A stretch of 64,000 bases of DNA from Brevundimonas naejangsanensis (GCF_000635915.2 NZ_CP015614.1:1595501-1659500), one strand, 5' to 3'. Positions 27,378-35,275 are shown, numbered from the stretch's first letter. Program-made: numbers and translations. The notes: generated by a model from the sequence alone, not told the origin.

Positions 27378-27644
27378 TGTGGTCTCCAGTTTTGGCATTC
27401 GCCGCCGGGCTTATTCCCGACGACGGATTTGGCTTAAGCGCCATGCATCGCTGCACAGCGTTCAGGCCGGTCTTATTGTCCGAAGGAAGCGCGGCCCGCC
27501 CGCCGGATACCGGCAGGACGAAAGCTCTTTGCATCCCCATCTCCCCACGGCGCCAGAGGGCTCTCTGGACGATTATGACGCGGGCGACCCCCGCATCCCG
27601 AAGTTCTCGGACAGGCATCGTCAGAACCGAGGCCCTGACGAGAT
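27378..27644 (-). ncRNA. Probable L10 leader (5' untranslated region of rplJ)
   Basis: From the candidate promoter at 27651 the transcript would run about 267 nt before the rplJ ATG, and the segment has no supported coding frame. In many bacteria this leader folds into the L10(L12) binding site that represses rplJL translation. I did not derive the secondary structure, so the assignment rests on position and length. Confidence 0.45.
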
Positions 27645-27650
27645 GCGGGC

Positions 27651-27678
27651 TCTATACACGGCCCGGCGGGAAAATCAA
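27651..27678 (-). promoter_or_regulatory. Candidate rplJL promoter
   Basis: On the minus strand TTGATT (27673-27678) and TATAGA (27651-27656) are separated by 16 bases. It lies between the Nudix gene stop and rplJ and would make the rplJL transcript independent of rplKA, which lies more than 2.6 kb upstream beyond the Pit operon. Confidence 0.5.
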
Positions 27679-27707
27679 CCACAGGGCTTGGGTGGAAGGC
27701 AATCGCC

Positions 27708-28154
27708 CTACTCGGGCGCGCCGCTAGGCTGAAAGTGAAGGATCAGTTCCGCCAGTTCCGCCTCGTCCACCACGGCTGCAGCGTCATCAGCCGACATCCA
27801 GCGGCGTTCGCGCTGGGCGTCCTCGGGCCAGGCGCCCAGCTGGATGAAGACCTCCAGCGGATAGACGCTGGCGATGGTGGCCTGGACCCGCCCGGACTTC
27901 AGCCGCTTGCCATAGCGGAACCAGCCGATGGGCGCGCCCATGACGTCGCCTTGAACGCCCGCCTCCTCATAGGCCTCGATCACGGCGGCCTCGGCGTCGG
28001 TCTTGCCCGCCATGCGGTTGCCCTTGGGGATGACCCAGCGCCGCGTCTCACGCGAGGTGATCATCATGATCTCCACGCCGTCCGGCCCGTGCCGCCAGGG
28101 CAAGGCCGCGACCTGGCGCGTCTCCGATGACAGGGTCCGGGGCTTGTTCGACAT
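27708..28154 (-). CDS. Nudix hydrolase
   Basis: The 148-residue product has a Nudix box in GKTDAEAAVIEAYEEAGVQG: the Glu cluster that binds the metal (EAYEEAGV) is intact, but the arginine of the canonical REUXEEXGU motif is replaced by isoleucine. The preceding WVIPKGNRMAG segment is typical of diphosphoinositol-polyphosphate/ExoU-like Nudix enzymes, which hydrolyse nucleoside or inositol pyrophosphates. The start codon overlaps the stop of the Pit gene (TGATG), so translation is coupled to phosphate transporter synthesis. A role in phosphate or pyrophosphate metabolism is inferred from this coupling. Confidence 0.88.
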   Translation of the reverse strand: MSNKPRTLSSETRQVAALPWRHGPDGVEIMMITSRETRRWVIPKGNRMAGKTDAEAAVIEAYEEAGVQGDVMGAPIGWFRYGKRLKSGRVQATIASVYPLEVFIQLGAWPEDAQRERRWMSADDAAAVVDEAELAELILHFQPSGAPE

Positions 28155-29155
28155 CAGGTCAGGAACAGGCCGCCCAGGGCGTAGAACAGGGCGCCGATGG
28201 CGGCGGCCGCCGGCATGGTGATGAACCAGGCGGTGACGATGCTGCGCGCCACGCTCCAGCGCACGGCCGAGACCCGCTTGGCCGCACCCACGCCGACGAT
28301 GGCGCCGGTGATGGTGTGGGTGGTGGACACCGGAATGCCCATGCTGGTCGCCGCGAACAGGGTGATGGCCCCGCCCGTCTCGGCGCAGAACCCCTGCTGG
28401 GGGCTAAGCCGCGTGATCCGCGACCCCATGGTGTGAACGATCTTCCAGCCGCCGAACAGCGTGCCCAGGGCGATGGCCGCCTGACAGGTGATGACCACCC
28501 AGAAAGGCACATGGAACTCGGCCCCCAGCATGCCGCGCGAATAGAGCAGGATGGCGATGATGCCCATCGTCTTCTGGGCGTCGTTGCCGCCGTGCCCCAG
28601 CGAATAGGCCGAGGCGGAGACGAACTGCAAACCACGGAAGATTCTGTCGGCGAAGTTCGGATTGGCCTTGGCGAACAGCCAGGACACGATCAGCACCAGC
28701 AGCAGCGCCAGCAGGAAGCCGATGGCCGGAGACATGAAGATGGCGCCGACCGTCTTCAGCACGCCGCTGATGACCACGGCTCCGCTGCCCGCCTTGGCGA
28801 TGCCGGCCCCCAACAGGCCGCCGATCAAAGCGTGCGAACTGGACGACGGAATCCCGAACATCCAGGTGATGACGTTCCAGAGAATGGCGCCCATCAGAGC
28901 GCCGAAGATCACCTGATCCGAAATGACGTCGGGCGAGATGATGCCCCGGCCGATCGTGTCCGCAACGTGCAGCCCGAAGAACAGAAAGGCGATGAAGTTG
29001 AAGAAGGCCGCCCACCCGACCGCATAGATCGGCGGCAGGACGCGCGTGGCGACGATGGTGGCGATAGAGTTGGCCGCATCGTGCAGGCCGTTCAGGAAGT
29101 CGAACAGCAGGGCGACGCCGATCAGGAAGACCAGGATCAGGAGGGCGTGATCCAT
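28154..29155 (-). CDS. pit: Low-affinity inorganic phosphate transporter (Pit family)
   Basis: The 333-residue membrane protein belongs to the Pit/PiT family (metal-phosphate symport). The two family signatures are visible: LFDFLNGLHDAANSIATIV near the N-terminus and a second GGNDAQKTMGII motif in the C-terminal half. About ten hydrophobic segments are present. The start at 29155 begins MDHALLILVFLIG; an open frame to 29206 overlaps the preceding gene and is not supported. It lies 7 bases after the DUF47 gene, the usual Pit accessory partner, and overlaps the Nudix gene by one base. Confidence 0.93.
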   Translation of the reverse strand: MDHALLILVFLIGVALLFDFLNGLHDAANSIATIVATRVLPPIYAVGWAAFFNFIAFLFFGLHVADTIGRGIISPDVISDQVIFGALMGAILWNVITWMFGIPSSSSHALIGGLLGAGIAKAGSGAVVISGVLKTVGAIFMSPAIGFLLALLLVLIVSWLFAKANPNFADRIFRGLQFVSASAYSLGHGGNDAQKTMGIIAILLYSRGMLGAEFHVPFWVVITCQAAIALGTLFGGWKIVHTMGSRITRLSPQQGFCAETGGAITLFAATSMGIPVSTTHTITGAIVGVGAAKRVSAVRWSVARSIVTAWFITMPAAAAIGALFYALGGLFLT

Positions 29156-29162
29156 GATGGTT

Positions 29163-29819
29163 CTACAGGTGCTCGACCAGGACGCCGTTGATGCGGTTGG
29201 CCACATCCTCGAACCGGTCGATCACCTTCTCCAGGTGATCCAGCAGTTGGCTGCCGATGATGAAGCCCAGAGTGTTGCCGCCCGTGCCGTCATGGCGGTG
29301 CGCCTCATACAGCGCCTTCATCCCGGCGTCGTACAGGTCGTCGCTGCGCGCCTCCAGGTCGGTGATCTGTTCGGTCAGGACGTTCAGCCGGTCGTGATTC
29401 TTGCGCATGGCCGGCAGCAGGGTGAAGGCTTCCTGCGTCAGGGCCGCGCACTGCACGGCGATGTCGGCCAGTTCCTGCATCTTCGGCGAGAAGTCGCGCA
29501 TCTCGTACAGGGTGACGACCTTGGCCGCCTTCTGCATCTGGTCGATGGTGTCGTCCAGAGAGTTGGTCAGCCCCCGGATGTCGGCCCGGTCGAACGGGGT
29601 GATGAAGCTACGGCGCACGGCGAACAGAACCTCGCGCGCGACCTCGTCGGCTTCCTCTTCATGCGCGACCACCTTGGCGCACCATTCGCTGGTCTCGGGC
29701 CCGCCGTCCATCATCTTGCGCAGCGCGGCAGCGCCGTGGGCCAGGCTCAGAGCATGGGCGTCGAACAGCCGAAAGAAGTTATCTTCCTTAGGCAGCAGCG
29801 CCTGAAACCAGTTGAGCAT
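29163..29819 (-). CDS. DUF47 family PhoU-like Pit accessory protein
   Basis: The 218-residue all-helical product (MLNWFQALLPKEDNFFRLFD at the N-terminus) matches the DUF47/PhoU-like family, which is commonly encoded just upstream of pit and modulates phosphate transport. Features include the acidic EEEADEVAREV helix and the FITPFDRADI segment, both family landmarks (metal-binding E/D-rich helices). It is the first gene of a three-gene operon DUF47-Pit-Nudix. Confidence 0.92.
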   Translation of the reverse strand: MLNWFQALLPKEDNFFRLFDAHALSLAHGAAALRKMMDGGPETSEWCAKVVAHEEEADEVAREVLFAVRRSFITPFDRADIRGLTNSLDDTIDQMQKAAKVVTLYEMRDFSPKMQELADIAVQCAALTQEAFTLLPAMRKNHDRLNVLTEQITDLEARSDDLYDAGMKALYEAHRHDGTGGNTLGFIIGSQLLDHLEKVIDRFEDVANRINGVLVEHL

Positions 29820-29970
29820 GAAGCCTCTCCGATACGGTCGCCGCCGGGGCGCCCGGGCTCCAAGACCGGATTCCCACCCGCCTCGTCAAGTCATCCGGGT
29901 ACAGAACGGTGGATTAGCCTCGCTGTTCCGCGCTCCGTGGCCCGCCCACGGTGCGTCTGCGCGGCCCATC

Positions 29971-30013
29971 GAACAAAGAAAACGGCCCCGGAAGATCGCT
30001 CTTCCGGGGCCGT
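29971..30013 (-). terminator. Terminator of rplK-rplA
   Basis: A perfect 14-bp stem (29982-29995 with 30000-30013) closes a GCGA tetraloop on the minus strand and is followed by TTTTCTTTGTTC. It starts 25 bases after the rplA stop. Confidence 0.92.
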
Positions 30014-30037
30014 CGTCATTCTTAGCCGTGAAGCCTA

Positions 30038-30727
30038 TCAGGCGCCCAGCGAAGCCGGGTCGACCTTGAAGCCCGGGCCCATCGTCGAGGACAGGGCGAT
30101 GCGCTTCACATAGGTGCCCTTGGCGCCCGACGGCTTGGCGCGGACGAGAGCGTCCACGATGGCCTTGACGTTGGCTTCCAGGGCGTCCTGGGTGAACGAG
30201 GCCTTGCCGATGCCGGCGTGGACGATGCCCGCCTTCTCGACGCGGAACTCAACGGCGCCGCCCTTGGCGTCCTTGACGGCCTGAGCGACGTTCGGGGTCA
30301 CGGTGCCGACCTTCGGGTTCGGCATCAGGCCGCGCGGGCCCAGCACCTTACCCAGACGGCCGACCAGGGCCATCATGTCCGGCGACGCGATCACGCGGTC
30401 GAACTCCATGAAGCCGCCGGCGATCTTCTCGTACAGGTCTTCAGCGCCGACGTGCTCGGCGCCGGCCGCCTTGGCTTCTTCAGCCTTGGCGTCCTTGGCG
30501 AAGACGGCGACGCGGACGTCACGGCCGGTGCCCGAGGGCAGGTTCACCACGCCGCGGACCTGTTGGTCGGCGTGACGCGGGTCGACGCCCAGGTTGATGG
30601 CGATTTCGATCGACTCGTCGAACTTGGCCTTGGCGTTGTCTTTCACCAGCTTGATGGCTTCCGAGAAGACCAGCAGGTCTTCGGTCACGCCCGTGCGGGC
30701 CTTATGGGCTTTGGTCTGCTTAGCCAT
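30038..30727 (-). CDS. rplA: 50S ribosomal protein L1
   Basis: L1 forms the mobile L1 stalk at the E site and represses its own operon in many bacteria. The 229-residue product begins [20 protein letters not shown] and has the signature region [20 protein letters not shown] and [25 protein letters not shown] sequence. A strong GGAGGG ribosome-binding site lies within the last codons of rplK, four bases before which rplK stops, so the pair is translationally coupled. Confidence 0.98.
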   Translation of the reverse strand: MAKQTKAHKARTGVTEDLLVFSEAIKLVKDNAKAKFDESIEIAINLGVDPRHADQQVRGVVNLPSGTGRDVRVAVFAKDAKAEEAKAAGAEHVGAEDLYEKIAGGFMEFDRVIASPDMMALVGRLGKVLGPRGLMPNPKVGTVTPNVAQAVKDAKGGAVEFRVEKAGIVHAGIGKASFTQDALEANVKAIVDALVRAKPSGAKGTYVKRIALSSTMGPGFKVDPASLGA

Positions 30728-30731
30728 GTCT

Positions 30732-31163
30732 TTAGCCCTCCACCACTTGAATGCCGATGGCGCGGGCCGAGCCCTCGATGATGCGCGACGCGGCGTCCAG
30801 GTCGTTCGCGTTCAGGTCCTTCATCTTCTTCTCGGCGATTTCGCGCAGTTGCGTCTGCGTGATCTTGCCGGCGAACTCGCGGCCGACGAGCTTGGAGCCC
30901 GACTTGATGCCAGCGGCTTGCTTCAGATACCAGGTCGCCGGGGGCGTCTTGGTGATGAAGGTGAACGACTTGTCCTGATAGACGGTGATGACGGTCGGAA
31001 GCGGGGTGCCCTTGGCTTCCTTCTCGGTCCGCGCGTTGAACTCCTTGCAGAAGCCCATGATGTTCACGCCGCGCTGACCCAGAGCCGGGCCGATCGGGGG
31101 CGAAGGCGTGGCCGAGGCGGCCGGCACTTGCAGCTTGATATAGCCGAGAATCTTCTTGGCCAT
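30732..31163 (-). CDS. rplK: 50S ribosomal protein L11
   Basis: L11 forms the GTPase-associated centre with 23S rRNA and is needed for RelA activation. The 143-residue product starts [20 protein letters not shown], includes the proline-rich [20 protein letters not shown] segment and ends with the RNA-binding domain [25 protein letters not shown] lies 8 bases before the start. A terminator separates it from nusG upstream, so rplKA probably starts from a promoter in 31164-31300; none was confidently located. Confidence 0.98.
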   Translation of the reverse strand: MAKKILGYIKLQVPAASATPSPPIGPALGQRGVNIMGFCKEFNARTEKEAKGTPLPTVITVYQDKSFTFITKTPPATWYLKQAAGIKSGSKLVGREFAGKITQTQLREIAEKKMKDLNANDLDAASRIIEGSARAIGIQVVEG

Positions 31164-31299
31164 TGGTCTCTCCTATGAATGACCCGATGACGATGCGTCG
31201 GGCCGGTGAGCCGTGGTCCGGCATGGCTGCCTCCCACGGATTTGACGCTGGGCGACTCCAGGGTCGTCCAGCGAAGGCGCGCGTTTAGCAGGCAGACCC

Positions 31300-31336
31300 T
31301 GAAAACGCAAACGGGACCGCCCGGAGACGGTCCCGA
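31300..31336 (-). terminator. Terminator between nusG and rplK
   Basis: On the minus strand CGGGACCG and CGGTCCCG form an 8-bp stem with an eight-base loop, followed by TTTGCGTTTTC. It starts about 25 bases after the nusG stop and separates secE-nusG from rplKA at least partly. Confidence 0.75.
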
Positions 31337-31360
31337 TCTCTGCGTGGCGTCAGCGGCCGA

Positions 31361-31936
31361 TCAGGCGCTGACCTTCTCCACCTGATTGTATTCCAGATCG
31401 ACCGGGGTCGGGCGGCCGAAGATGGAGACGGCCACGCGCAGGCGGGCGTTCTCTTCGTCGACGCTCTCGACCTGGCCGTCGAAGCTGGCGAACGGGCCGT
31501 CGGTGACCTTGACGTTCTCGCCGATGTCAAAGCGGATGGTGGGTTTCGGACGCTCGACGCCCTCTTCCACCTGGCCGATGATGTTCTGGACTTCGCGTTC
31601 CGAGACCGGCAGCGGCTTGGTGCCGCCCGCGGCGCCCAGGAAGCCCGTGACCTTCGGCGTGTTCTTGACCAGGTGATAGGCCTCGTCGGTCATCTCCATC
31701 TTCACCAGCACATAGCCGGGGAAGAATTTGCGCTCGGCGTTGACCTTCTTGCCGCGACGGATCTCGACGACATCCTCGGTCGGGACCAGGATTTCGGAGA
31801 AGGCGTCTTCCAGGCCCTGTTGCCTGGCCTGGTCGCGCAGCTGTTCGGCGACCTTTTTCTCGAAGTTGGAATAGGCGTGGACGATGTACCACTTGTGGCG
31901 GGGATTGGCTGCCGGCTTGGGCGCTGCATCGGTCAT
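31361..31936 (-). CDS. nusG: Transcription elongation/antitermination factor NusG
   Basis: NusG binds the RNA polymerase clamp and couples transcription to S10 on the ribosome and to Rho. The 191-residue product has the NGN domain (HKWYIVHAYSNFEKKVAEQL, FFPGYVLVKMEM) and a C-terminal KOW domain (VTDGPFASFDGQVESVDEE). GGAGA lies 9 bases before the ATG at 31936; an upstream frame to 31990 is unsupported. It follows secE by 13 bases in the same operon. Confidence 0.98.
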   Translation of the reverse strand: MTDAAPKPAANPRHKWYIVHAYSNFEKKVAEQLRDQARQQGLEDAFSEILVPTEDVVEIRRGKKVNAERKFFPGYVLVKMEMTDEAYHLVKNTPKVTGFLGAAGGTKPLPVSEREVQNIIGQVEEGVERPKPTIRFDIGENVKVTDGPFASFDGQVESVDEENARLRVAVSIFGRPTPVDLEYNQVEKVSA

Positions 31937-31949
31937 GTGCGCGTCTCCT

Positions 31950-32249
31950 TTATTGGCCAAGGCTGAGGATGATGCGGGACGCGAAGCCAAGGCCCGTATC
32001 CACGATCCAGAAGAAAGCGGCTGCGATCAGCACCATGATGAAGACCATCACCGACGTGATCCAGGTCTCCTTGCGGCTGGGCCAGGTGATCTTGCGGGCC
32101 TCAGCGCGGACTTCGCTGATGAACTGGGGGATGGACGTCTTTTTCTTCGGCGCGGGCGCGTCGACGGCCACGGTCGCTGCGCCTTGCGCGGCTGCTGCGG
32201 TCTTGGTCCCCGTGGTGCGGCGGCCGCCGGGGGTCTTCGCCTTGGCCAT
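31950..32249 (-). CDS. secE: Preprotein translocase subunit SecE
   Basis: SecE is the essential clamp subunit of the SecYEG channel. The 99-residue product has an Ala/Lys-rich N-terminus, the conserved amphipathic segment IPQFISEVRAEARKITWPSR and one membrane helix (VMVFIMVLIAAAFFWIVD). The length is typical of single-helix SecE. The start at 32249 fits the family; a 13-residue longer frame exists. It lies between tRNA-Trp and nusG, the usual bacterial order. Confidence 0.96.
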   Translation of the reverse strand: MAKAKTPGGRRTTGTKTAAAAQGAATVAVDAPAPKKKTSIPQFISEVRAEARKITWPSRKETWITSVMVFIMVLIAAAFFWIVDTGLGFASRIILSLGQ

Positions 32250-32319
32250 TTGACGTCTCTTCAACCTCTGGATCCTGCTGCCCCACATGGGAAGTCCCAG
32301 GCGATAACAACAGGGGGAA

Positions 32320-32395
32320 TGGCAGGAGTGGAGGGACTCGAACCCCCGGCCCTCGGTTTTGGAGACCGATGCTCTACCAGCTGAGCTACACTCCT
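32320..32395 (-). tRNA. tRNA-Trp (CCA anticodon)
   Basis: The minus strand folds into a 76-nt cloverleaf: acceptor AGGAGTG/CACTCCT, D-arm AGCTCAGCTGGTAGAGC, anticodon loop CTCCAAA with CCA at 32360-32362, and a T-loop GGTTCGAGTCC. Discriminator is G and the 3' CCA is encoded. It lies 71 bases upstream of secE and is probably cotranscribed with it. Confidence 0.97.
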
Positions 32396-32463
32396 AGTGT
32401 CCCGGACAAAGATCAGCGCGCCGTGGAAATCGTTCCAGCGGCGCGACCCTCGCCAGAGGGGGG

Positions 32464-32492
32464 CGTATGCCCGAGCCCTACGGCCATTTCAA
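32464..32492 (-). promoter_or_regulatory. Candidate promoter for tRNA-Trp-secE-nusG
   Basis: On the minus strand TTGAAA (32487-32492) and CATACG (32464-32469) are separated by 17 bases, about 70 bases before the 5' end of tRNA-Trp. Same spacing as the candidate S10 and str promoters. Confidence 0.4.
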
Positions 32493-32533
32493 GGGCCATC
32501 TGCGCCGCAGACGCATGAAGCCGCGGATTTTCC

Positions 32534-33064
32534 TCAGAACAACCGCGCCACCGCGCTCGGCTCATAGCTCAGGCCTTTGACCAGATCGTCGGCGTCGCCG
32601 ATCGAGAAGGTCTGGGCGCGGCTGCGGCCATCGATCACCGCCACAGCCTCGATCTCCTCGGGAACAACCTTAACCACCGCCACGGCGTCCCCGCCCGGCG
32701 CCCAGGGGCTGACTTCTGGCGCGCGCTTGATGATCAGATCGTTGACGCGCTTCACCTCGTCGCCGTCCGTGACCTCTTCGGCGCGACCGTCGATGGAGAC
32801 GCCGACCGCCTCCCCCTCCTCGCCCACGCCGCGCACGGCCACGCCCACGCGCGGATCTGCGGTCAGGTTCTTCAGCTTCTCGCTGTCGCGGCCGGTAACG
32901 AAGTAGAGGTTCAGCCCGTCGTTCAGATAGCCGAGCGTCGCAGCCTGAGGCCGCCCATCCGCCCGATTCACCGCCAGGGTCATCAGCTTCTGACTATCCA
33001 GCAGCTTCAGGATGGCGGCGACCGCCCCGCCATGGATCGGGGTCGTGCGCGAGGTCGAGCTCAT
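32534..33064 (-). CDS. Pyridoxamine 5'-phosphate oxidase-like flavin-binding protein
   Basis: The 176-residue product has the split-barrel look of the PPOX family: LLDSQKLMTLAVNRADGRPQ followed by AATLGYLNDGLNLYFVTGRD and a central KNLTADPRVGVAVRG strand. Members bind FMN, F420 or haem and reduce or sequester small substrates; the exact activity is not visible. The start at 33064 has GGAG nine bases upstream; the open frame continues to 33340 without support. A perfect FNR/FixK box is centred about 62 bases upstream of its ATG, a spacing that would put a class II activated start site about 21 bases before the ATG. It is therefore probably induced at low oxygen. Confidence 0.8.
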   Translation of the reverse strand: MSSTSRTTPIHGGAVAAILKLLDSQKLMTLAVNRADGRPQAATLGYLNDGLNLYFVTGRDSEKLKNLTADPRVGVAVRGVGEEGEAVGVSIDGRAEEVTDGDEVKRVNDLIIKRAPEVSPWAPGGDAVAVVKVVPEEIEAVAVIDGRSRAQTFSIGDADDLVKGLSYEPSAVARLF

Positions 33065-33119
33065 GGCGATTCTCCAACAGAAGGCGACAGCAGACTGGGA
33101 CGGCAGCTTCGACCCGGCC

Positions 33120-33133
33120 TTGACGCAGATCAA
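33120..33133. promoter_or_regulatory. FNR/FixK box between PPOX and 141-aa genes
   Basis: TTGACGCAGATCAA matches the FNR/FixK consensus TTGAY-N4-RTCAA at every defined position. It lies in the divergent gap, 56 bases from the PPOX start and 35 bases before the 141-aa gene. The spacing best suits activation of the PPOX gene. An FNR-family regulator is encoded about 500 bases away. Confidence 0.75.
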
Positions 33134-33167
33134 GGCGACTGGACGCCGCTTCGGTTCCAATCGTCCC

Positions 33168-33593
33168 ATGACAGAGTCCCGCCTCGCGCCCGAAGCGCCT
33201 CGTCTCGAGGTGTCCCCCCTCAGCAAAGCCGAGGCGCCCGCCGCCTTTGCGCTGGCGCGGTTGTGGCGCCCCAGTCTGGAGCCCGCCCAGTGGGACGCCT
33301 TCCTGTCGGCCTGGCGCGCCGCGCCGGAAAGCCGCGGCATCCTCAGCGCCCGTAATCAACGCGGCGGCGTTCTGGGCTTCGTCAGCTGGTGGCGCCAGCC
33401 TGATCTGGAGTACGGCGAAACGCTGTGGGCCGGCCCCTTCGTGGTGCGCGAAATGGGCGTGCGCCCGCTGGTGCGTCAGAGCCTGGCCGTCGAGCTGACC
33501 GCCTTGGCCGCCCAACTGGGCGCCCGGCTGCGCTATGCCGAAGAGGCCCAGGCGCCGGACTGCGCCGTCGAAAGGACGGCTAGGACAGGCTGA
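33168..33593 (+). CDS. Hypothetical protein, weakly GNAT-like (141 aa)
   Basis: The frame starting MTESRLAPEAPRLEVSPLSK encodes 141 residues. The middle (GGVLGFVSWWRQPDLEYGETLWAG) resembles the central strands of a GNAT acetyltransferase but the acetyl-CoA pyrophosphate loop is not evident, so function is unknown. No strong ribosome-binding site is seen; a longer frame from 33012 would overlap the divergent PPOX gene and the FNR box. It is followed after 59 bases by the FNR-family regulator on the same strand and may be cotranscribed with it. Confidence 0.55.
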   Translation: MTESRLAPEAPRLEVSPLSKAEAPAAFALARLWRPSLEPAQWDAFLSAWRAAPESRGILSARNQRGGVLGFVSWWRQPDLEYGETLWAGPFVVREMGVRPLVRQSLAVELTALAAQLGARLRYAEEAQAPDCAVERTARTG

Positions 33594-33652
33594 CCTATTC
33601 GGAATCGGCGACGCTTGGCCTAGACTGCTCCGTCATCCGGGAGACGACCTTC

Positions 33653-34393
33653 GTGAACACCGCTGCGGCCCAGACCCAAATCGAAGAGGTGCGTCTGGAG
33701 GACGTGCATCCGTGCGCCAACTGCGGCGCCCGTCCGCTGGGCGTCTGCGCCGACCTGAAGGGGCATGAGCTGCAGAGCATGGCCTGCGCCAGCGAGACCG
33801 TCACGGCCCAGCCCGGACAGGCCCTGTTCCACGAAGGCGATCCGAATCCCTTCGTCTTCAATGTGGTGGACGGGGCGGTGAAGCTGTATCGCCTGCTGCC
33901 CGACGGACGACGCCAGATCACCGGCTTCCTGTTCCAGGGCGACTTTCTGGGCCTGGGCGGACGCGGCGCGTCCAGCTTCACGGCCGAGGCGCTGACGCCG
34001 CTGAACGCCTGCCGTTTCCGGCGCAGCGATTTCGATCAACTGCTAAACGCCCTGCCCGCGCTGGAGCACCGGCTGGTGGCGCTGGCCGGGGACGAACTGA
34101 TGGCGGCGCAAGAACAGATCGTGCTGCTGGGCCGCAAGACCGCGCGCGAGCGGCTGGCCAGCTTCCTGACCCGTCTTGCGGAACGTCAGGTTCAGTTGGG
34201 CGGCCCGGAGGGTCAGGTCCACCTGCCGATGACCCGGCTGGACATCGCCGACTACCTGGGCCTGACGATCGAGACCGTCAGCCGGGTCTTCACCCAGTTC
34301 AAGACCTCGGGCCTGATCCAGCTGCTGCCGGGCAATGACGTCGCCCTGCCGGACCCAGCCGCACTCAAGGCTCTGGGCGAAGGCGCCGCCTGA
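33653..34393 (+). CDS. FNR-family oxygen-responsive transcription regulator
   Basis: The 246-residue product (GTG start) has an N-terminal cysteine cluster HPCANCGARPLGVC (C21, C24, C32) and a further C120 in PLNACRFRRSDF, close in position to the four [4Fe-4S] ligands of E. coli FNR. A cyclic-nucleotide-like sensor domain (LFHEGDPNPFVFNVVDGAVK) and a C-terminal winged helix follow. The recognition helix LGLTIETVSRVFTQFK carries the E-x-x-S-R of FNR, which reads TTGAT-N4-ATCAA half-sites. Such sites occur at 33120, 38266 and 41707, so this protein is the obvious local regulator of bd oxidase and neighbours. Whether the cluster is oxygen-labile is inferred from the cysteines. It ends at a convergent hairpin before ompW. 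Confidence 0.93.
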   Translation: MNTAAAQTQIEEVRLEDVHPCANCGARPLGVCADLKGHELQSMACASETVTAQPGQALFHEGDPNPFVFNVVDGAVKLYRLLPDGRRQITGFLFQGDFLGLGGRGASSFTAEALTPLNACRFRRSDFDQLLNALPALEHRLVALAGDELMAAQEQIVLLGRKTARERLASFLTRLAERQVQLGGPEGQVHLPMTRLDIADYLGLTIETVSRVFTQFKTSGLIQLLPGNDVALPDPAALKALGEGAA

Positions 34394-34416
34394 TCCATTT
34401 CGACGAATAGGGTGAA

Positions 34417-34444
34417 GGGGGCGCGGCCTGACGTTCCGCGCCCC
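34417..34444. terminator. Possible bidirectional terminator between fnr-type gene and ompW
   Basis: GGGGCGCGG and CCGCGCCCC form a 9-bp stem with a 10-base loop between two convergent stops. T runs are poor on both sides, so termination strength is uncertain. Confidence 0.45.
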
Positions 34445-34459
34445 TCCCCGCATCGGCTC

Positions 34460-35113
34460 TTAGAACTTGCGGCCGACGCCCACCGACACGACCCAGGGAT
34501 CCAGACTGACGCTGCTCTTCAGCGCGCCGCCGTTGATCTTGGCGTCCGTGTCGAACCACACCTTCTTGGCGTCCAGGTTCAGCGTCCACGGGCCGGATAT
34601 GTTCCAGTCGGCCCCGGCCTGAAGCGCGACGCCGAAGCCGTCATCCAGATCGACCTCGAAGCCGTTTTTGTCCTTGCCGCTGAAGAAGGCCATGTAGCTG
34701 ACGCCCGCCCCGACATAGGGGCTGACCGTTGCGTTCGGCGTCGGCCGGTATTGCAGCGTCACCACCGGCGGCAGCACCCAGGTCTCGTGCACGGCCACAT
34801 CGGTCGTCCCGCCCTTGGCGCGCACCTCGTGCTGGGTGGCGCCCAGAATGGCCTCGACGGCCCAGTGGTCGGCGACGAAATAGGTAAAGCCCAGCGTCGG
34901 CATCCAGTCGTCGCCCACATCGACCTTCAGGCCGCTGTCGGCCCTGGCGGCGGTGACGATGGCGTCGTCGGCCTGGGGCAGGACGCCCGTCATGCGGGCC
35001 GTCACAATCAGCGAGCCCTTGCCCACCGGTTCGGGGGCGGTCGTCTGGGCGGATGCGGCGCCGGCGACGGCCAGCAGGCTGACGGAGGCGATAAGGGCGG
35101 CGGCGGTTTTCAT
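34460..35113 (-). CDS. ompW: OmpW family outer-membrane protein
   Basis: The 217-residue product has a signal peptide (MKTAAALIASVSLLAVAGAA, cleavage near ASAQ) and the OmpW eight-strand barrel pattern: SLIVTARMTGVLPQ at the first strand, LGFTYFVADHWAVEAILG, LPPVVTLQYRPTPNATVSPY-VGAG and the terminal SVGVGRKF ending in Phe. OmpW forms a narrow hydrophobic channel; ompW is FNR-regulated in several bacteria. A degenerate FNR-like site lies 87 bases upstream, and the gene sits between the FNR regulator and cydABX. The start at 35113 begins the signal peptide; the longer frame to 35242 is unsupported. Confidence 0.92.
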   Translation of the reverse strand: MKTAAALIASVSLLAVAGAASAQTTAPEPVGKGSLIVTARMTGVLPQADDAIVTAARADSGLKVDVGDDWMPTLGFTYFVADHWAVEAILGATQHEVRAKGGTTDVAVHETWVLPPVVTLQYRPTPNATVSPYVGAGVSYMAFFSGKDKNGFEVDLDDGFGVALQAGADWNISGPWTLNLDAKKVWFDTDAKINGGALKSSVSLDPWVVSVGVGRKF

Positions 35114-35199
35114 CGGTTCAATCCCCGACATTCGCCGGGTCGGAAGAGGGCCCGGCTTCGATGTCCCAATCACTGTGAACACACGCCGCCTGCTCCGCC

Positions 35200-35213
35200 T
35201 TGATCCATCGCAA
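35200..35213. promoter_or_regulatory. Degenerate FNR-like site upstream of ompW
   Basis: TTGATCCATCGCAA keeps the left half-site TTGAT and three of five bases in the right half-site, with correct N4 spacing, 87 bases before the ompW ATG. Plausible as a weak site in this regulon; could also be chance. Confidence 0.35.
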
Positions 35214-35242
35214 GCGACGGATATTTCATCCGTTTCGCCCAA

Positions 35243-35275
35243 GAAAAATCCCCTCCGGCGGGCGCCGAAGGGGAT
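35243..35275 (-). terminator. Terminator of cydABX
   Basis: On the minus strand ATCCCCTTCGGCG pairs with CGCCGGAGGGGAT (one G-U pair) around a tight two-base gap, followed by TTTTTCTTGG. It lies 31 bases after the cydX stop. Confidence 0.88.

Noticed and set aside
33012..33167. Longer start for the 141-aa gene
   Set aside because: It would overlap the divergent PPOX start and the FNR box; no ribosome-binding site supports it.
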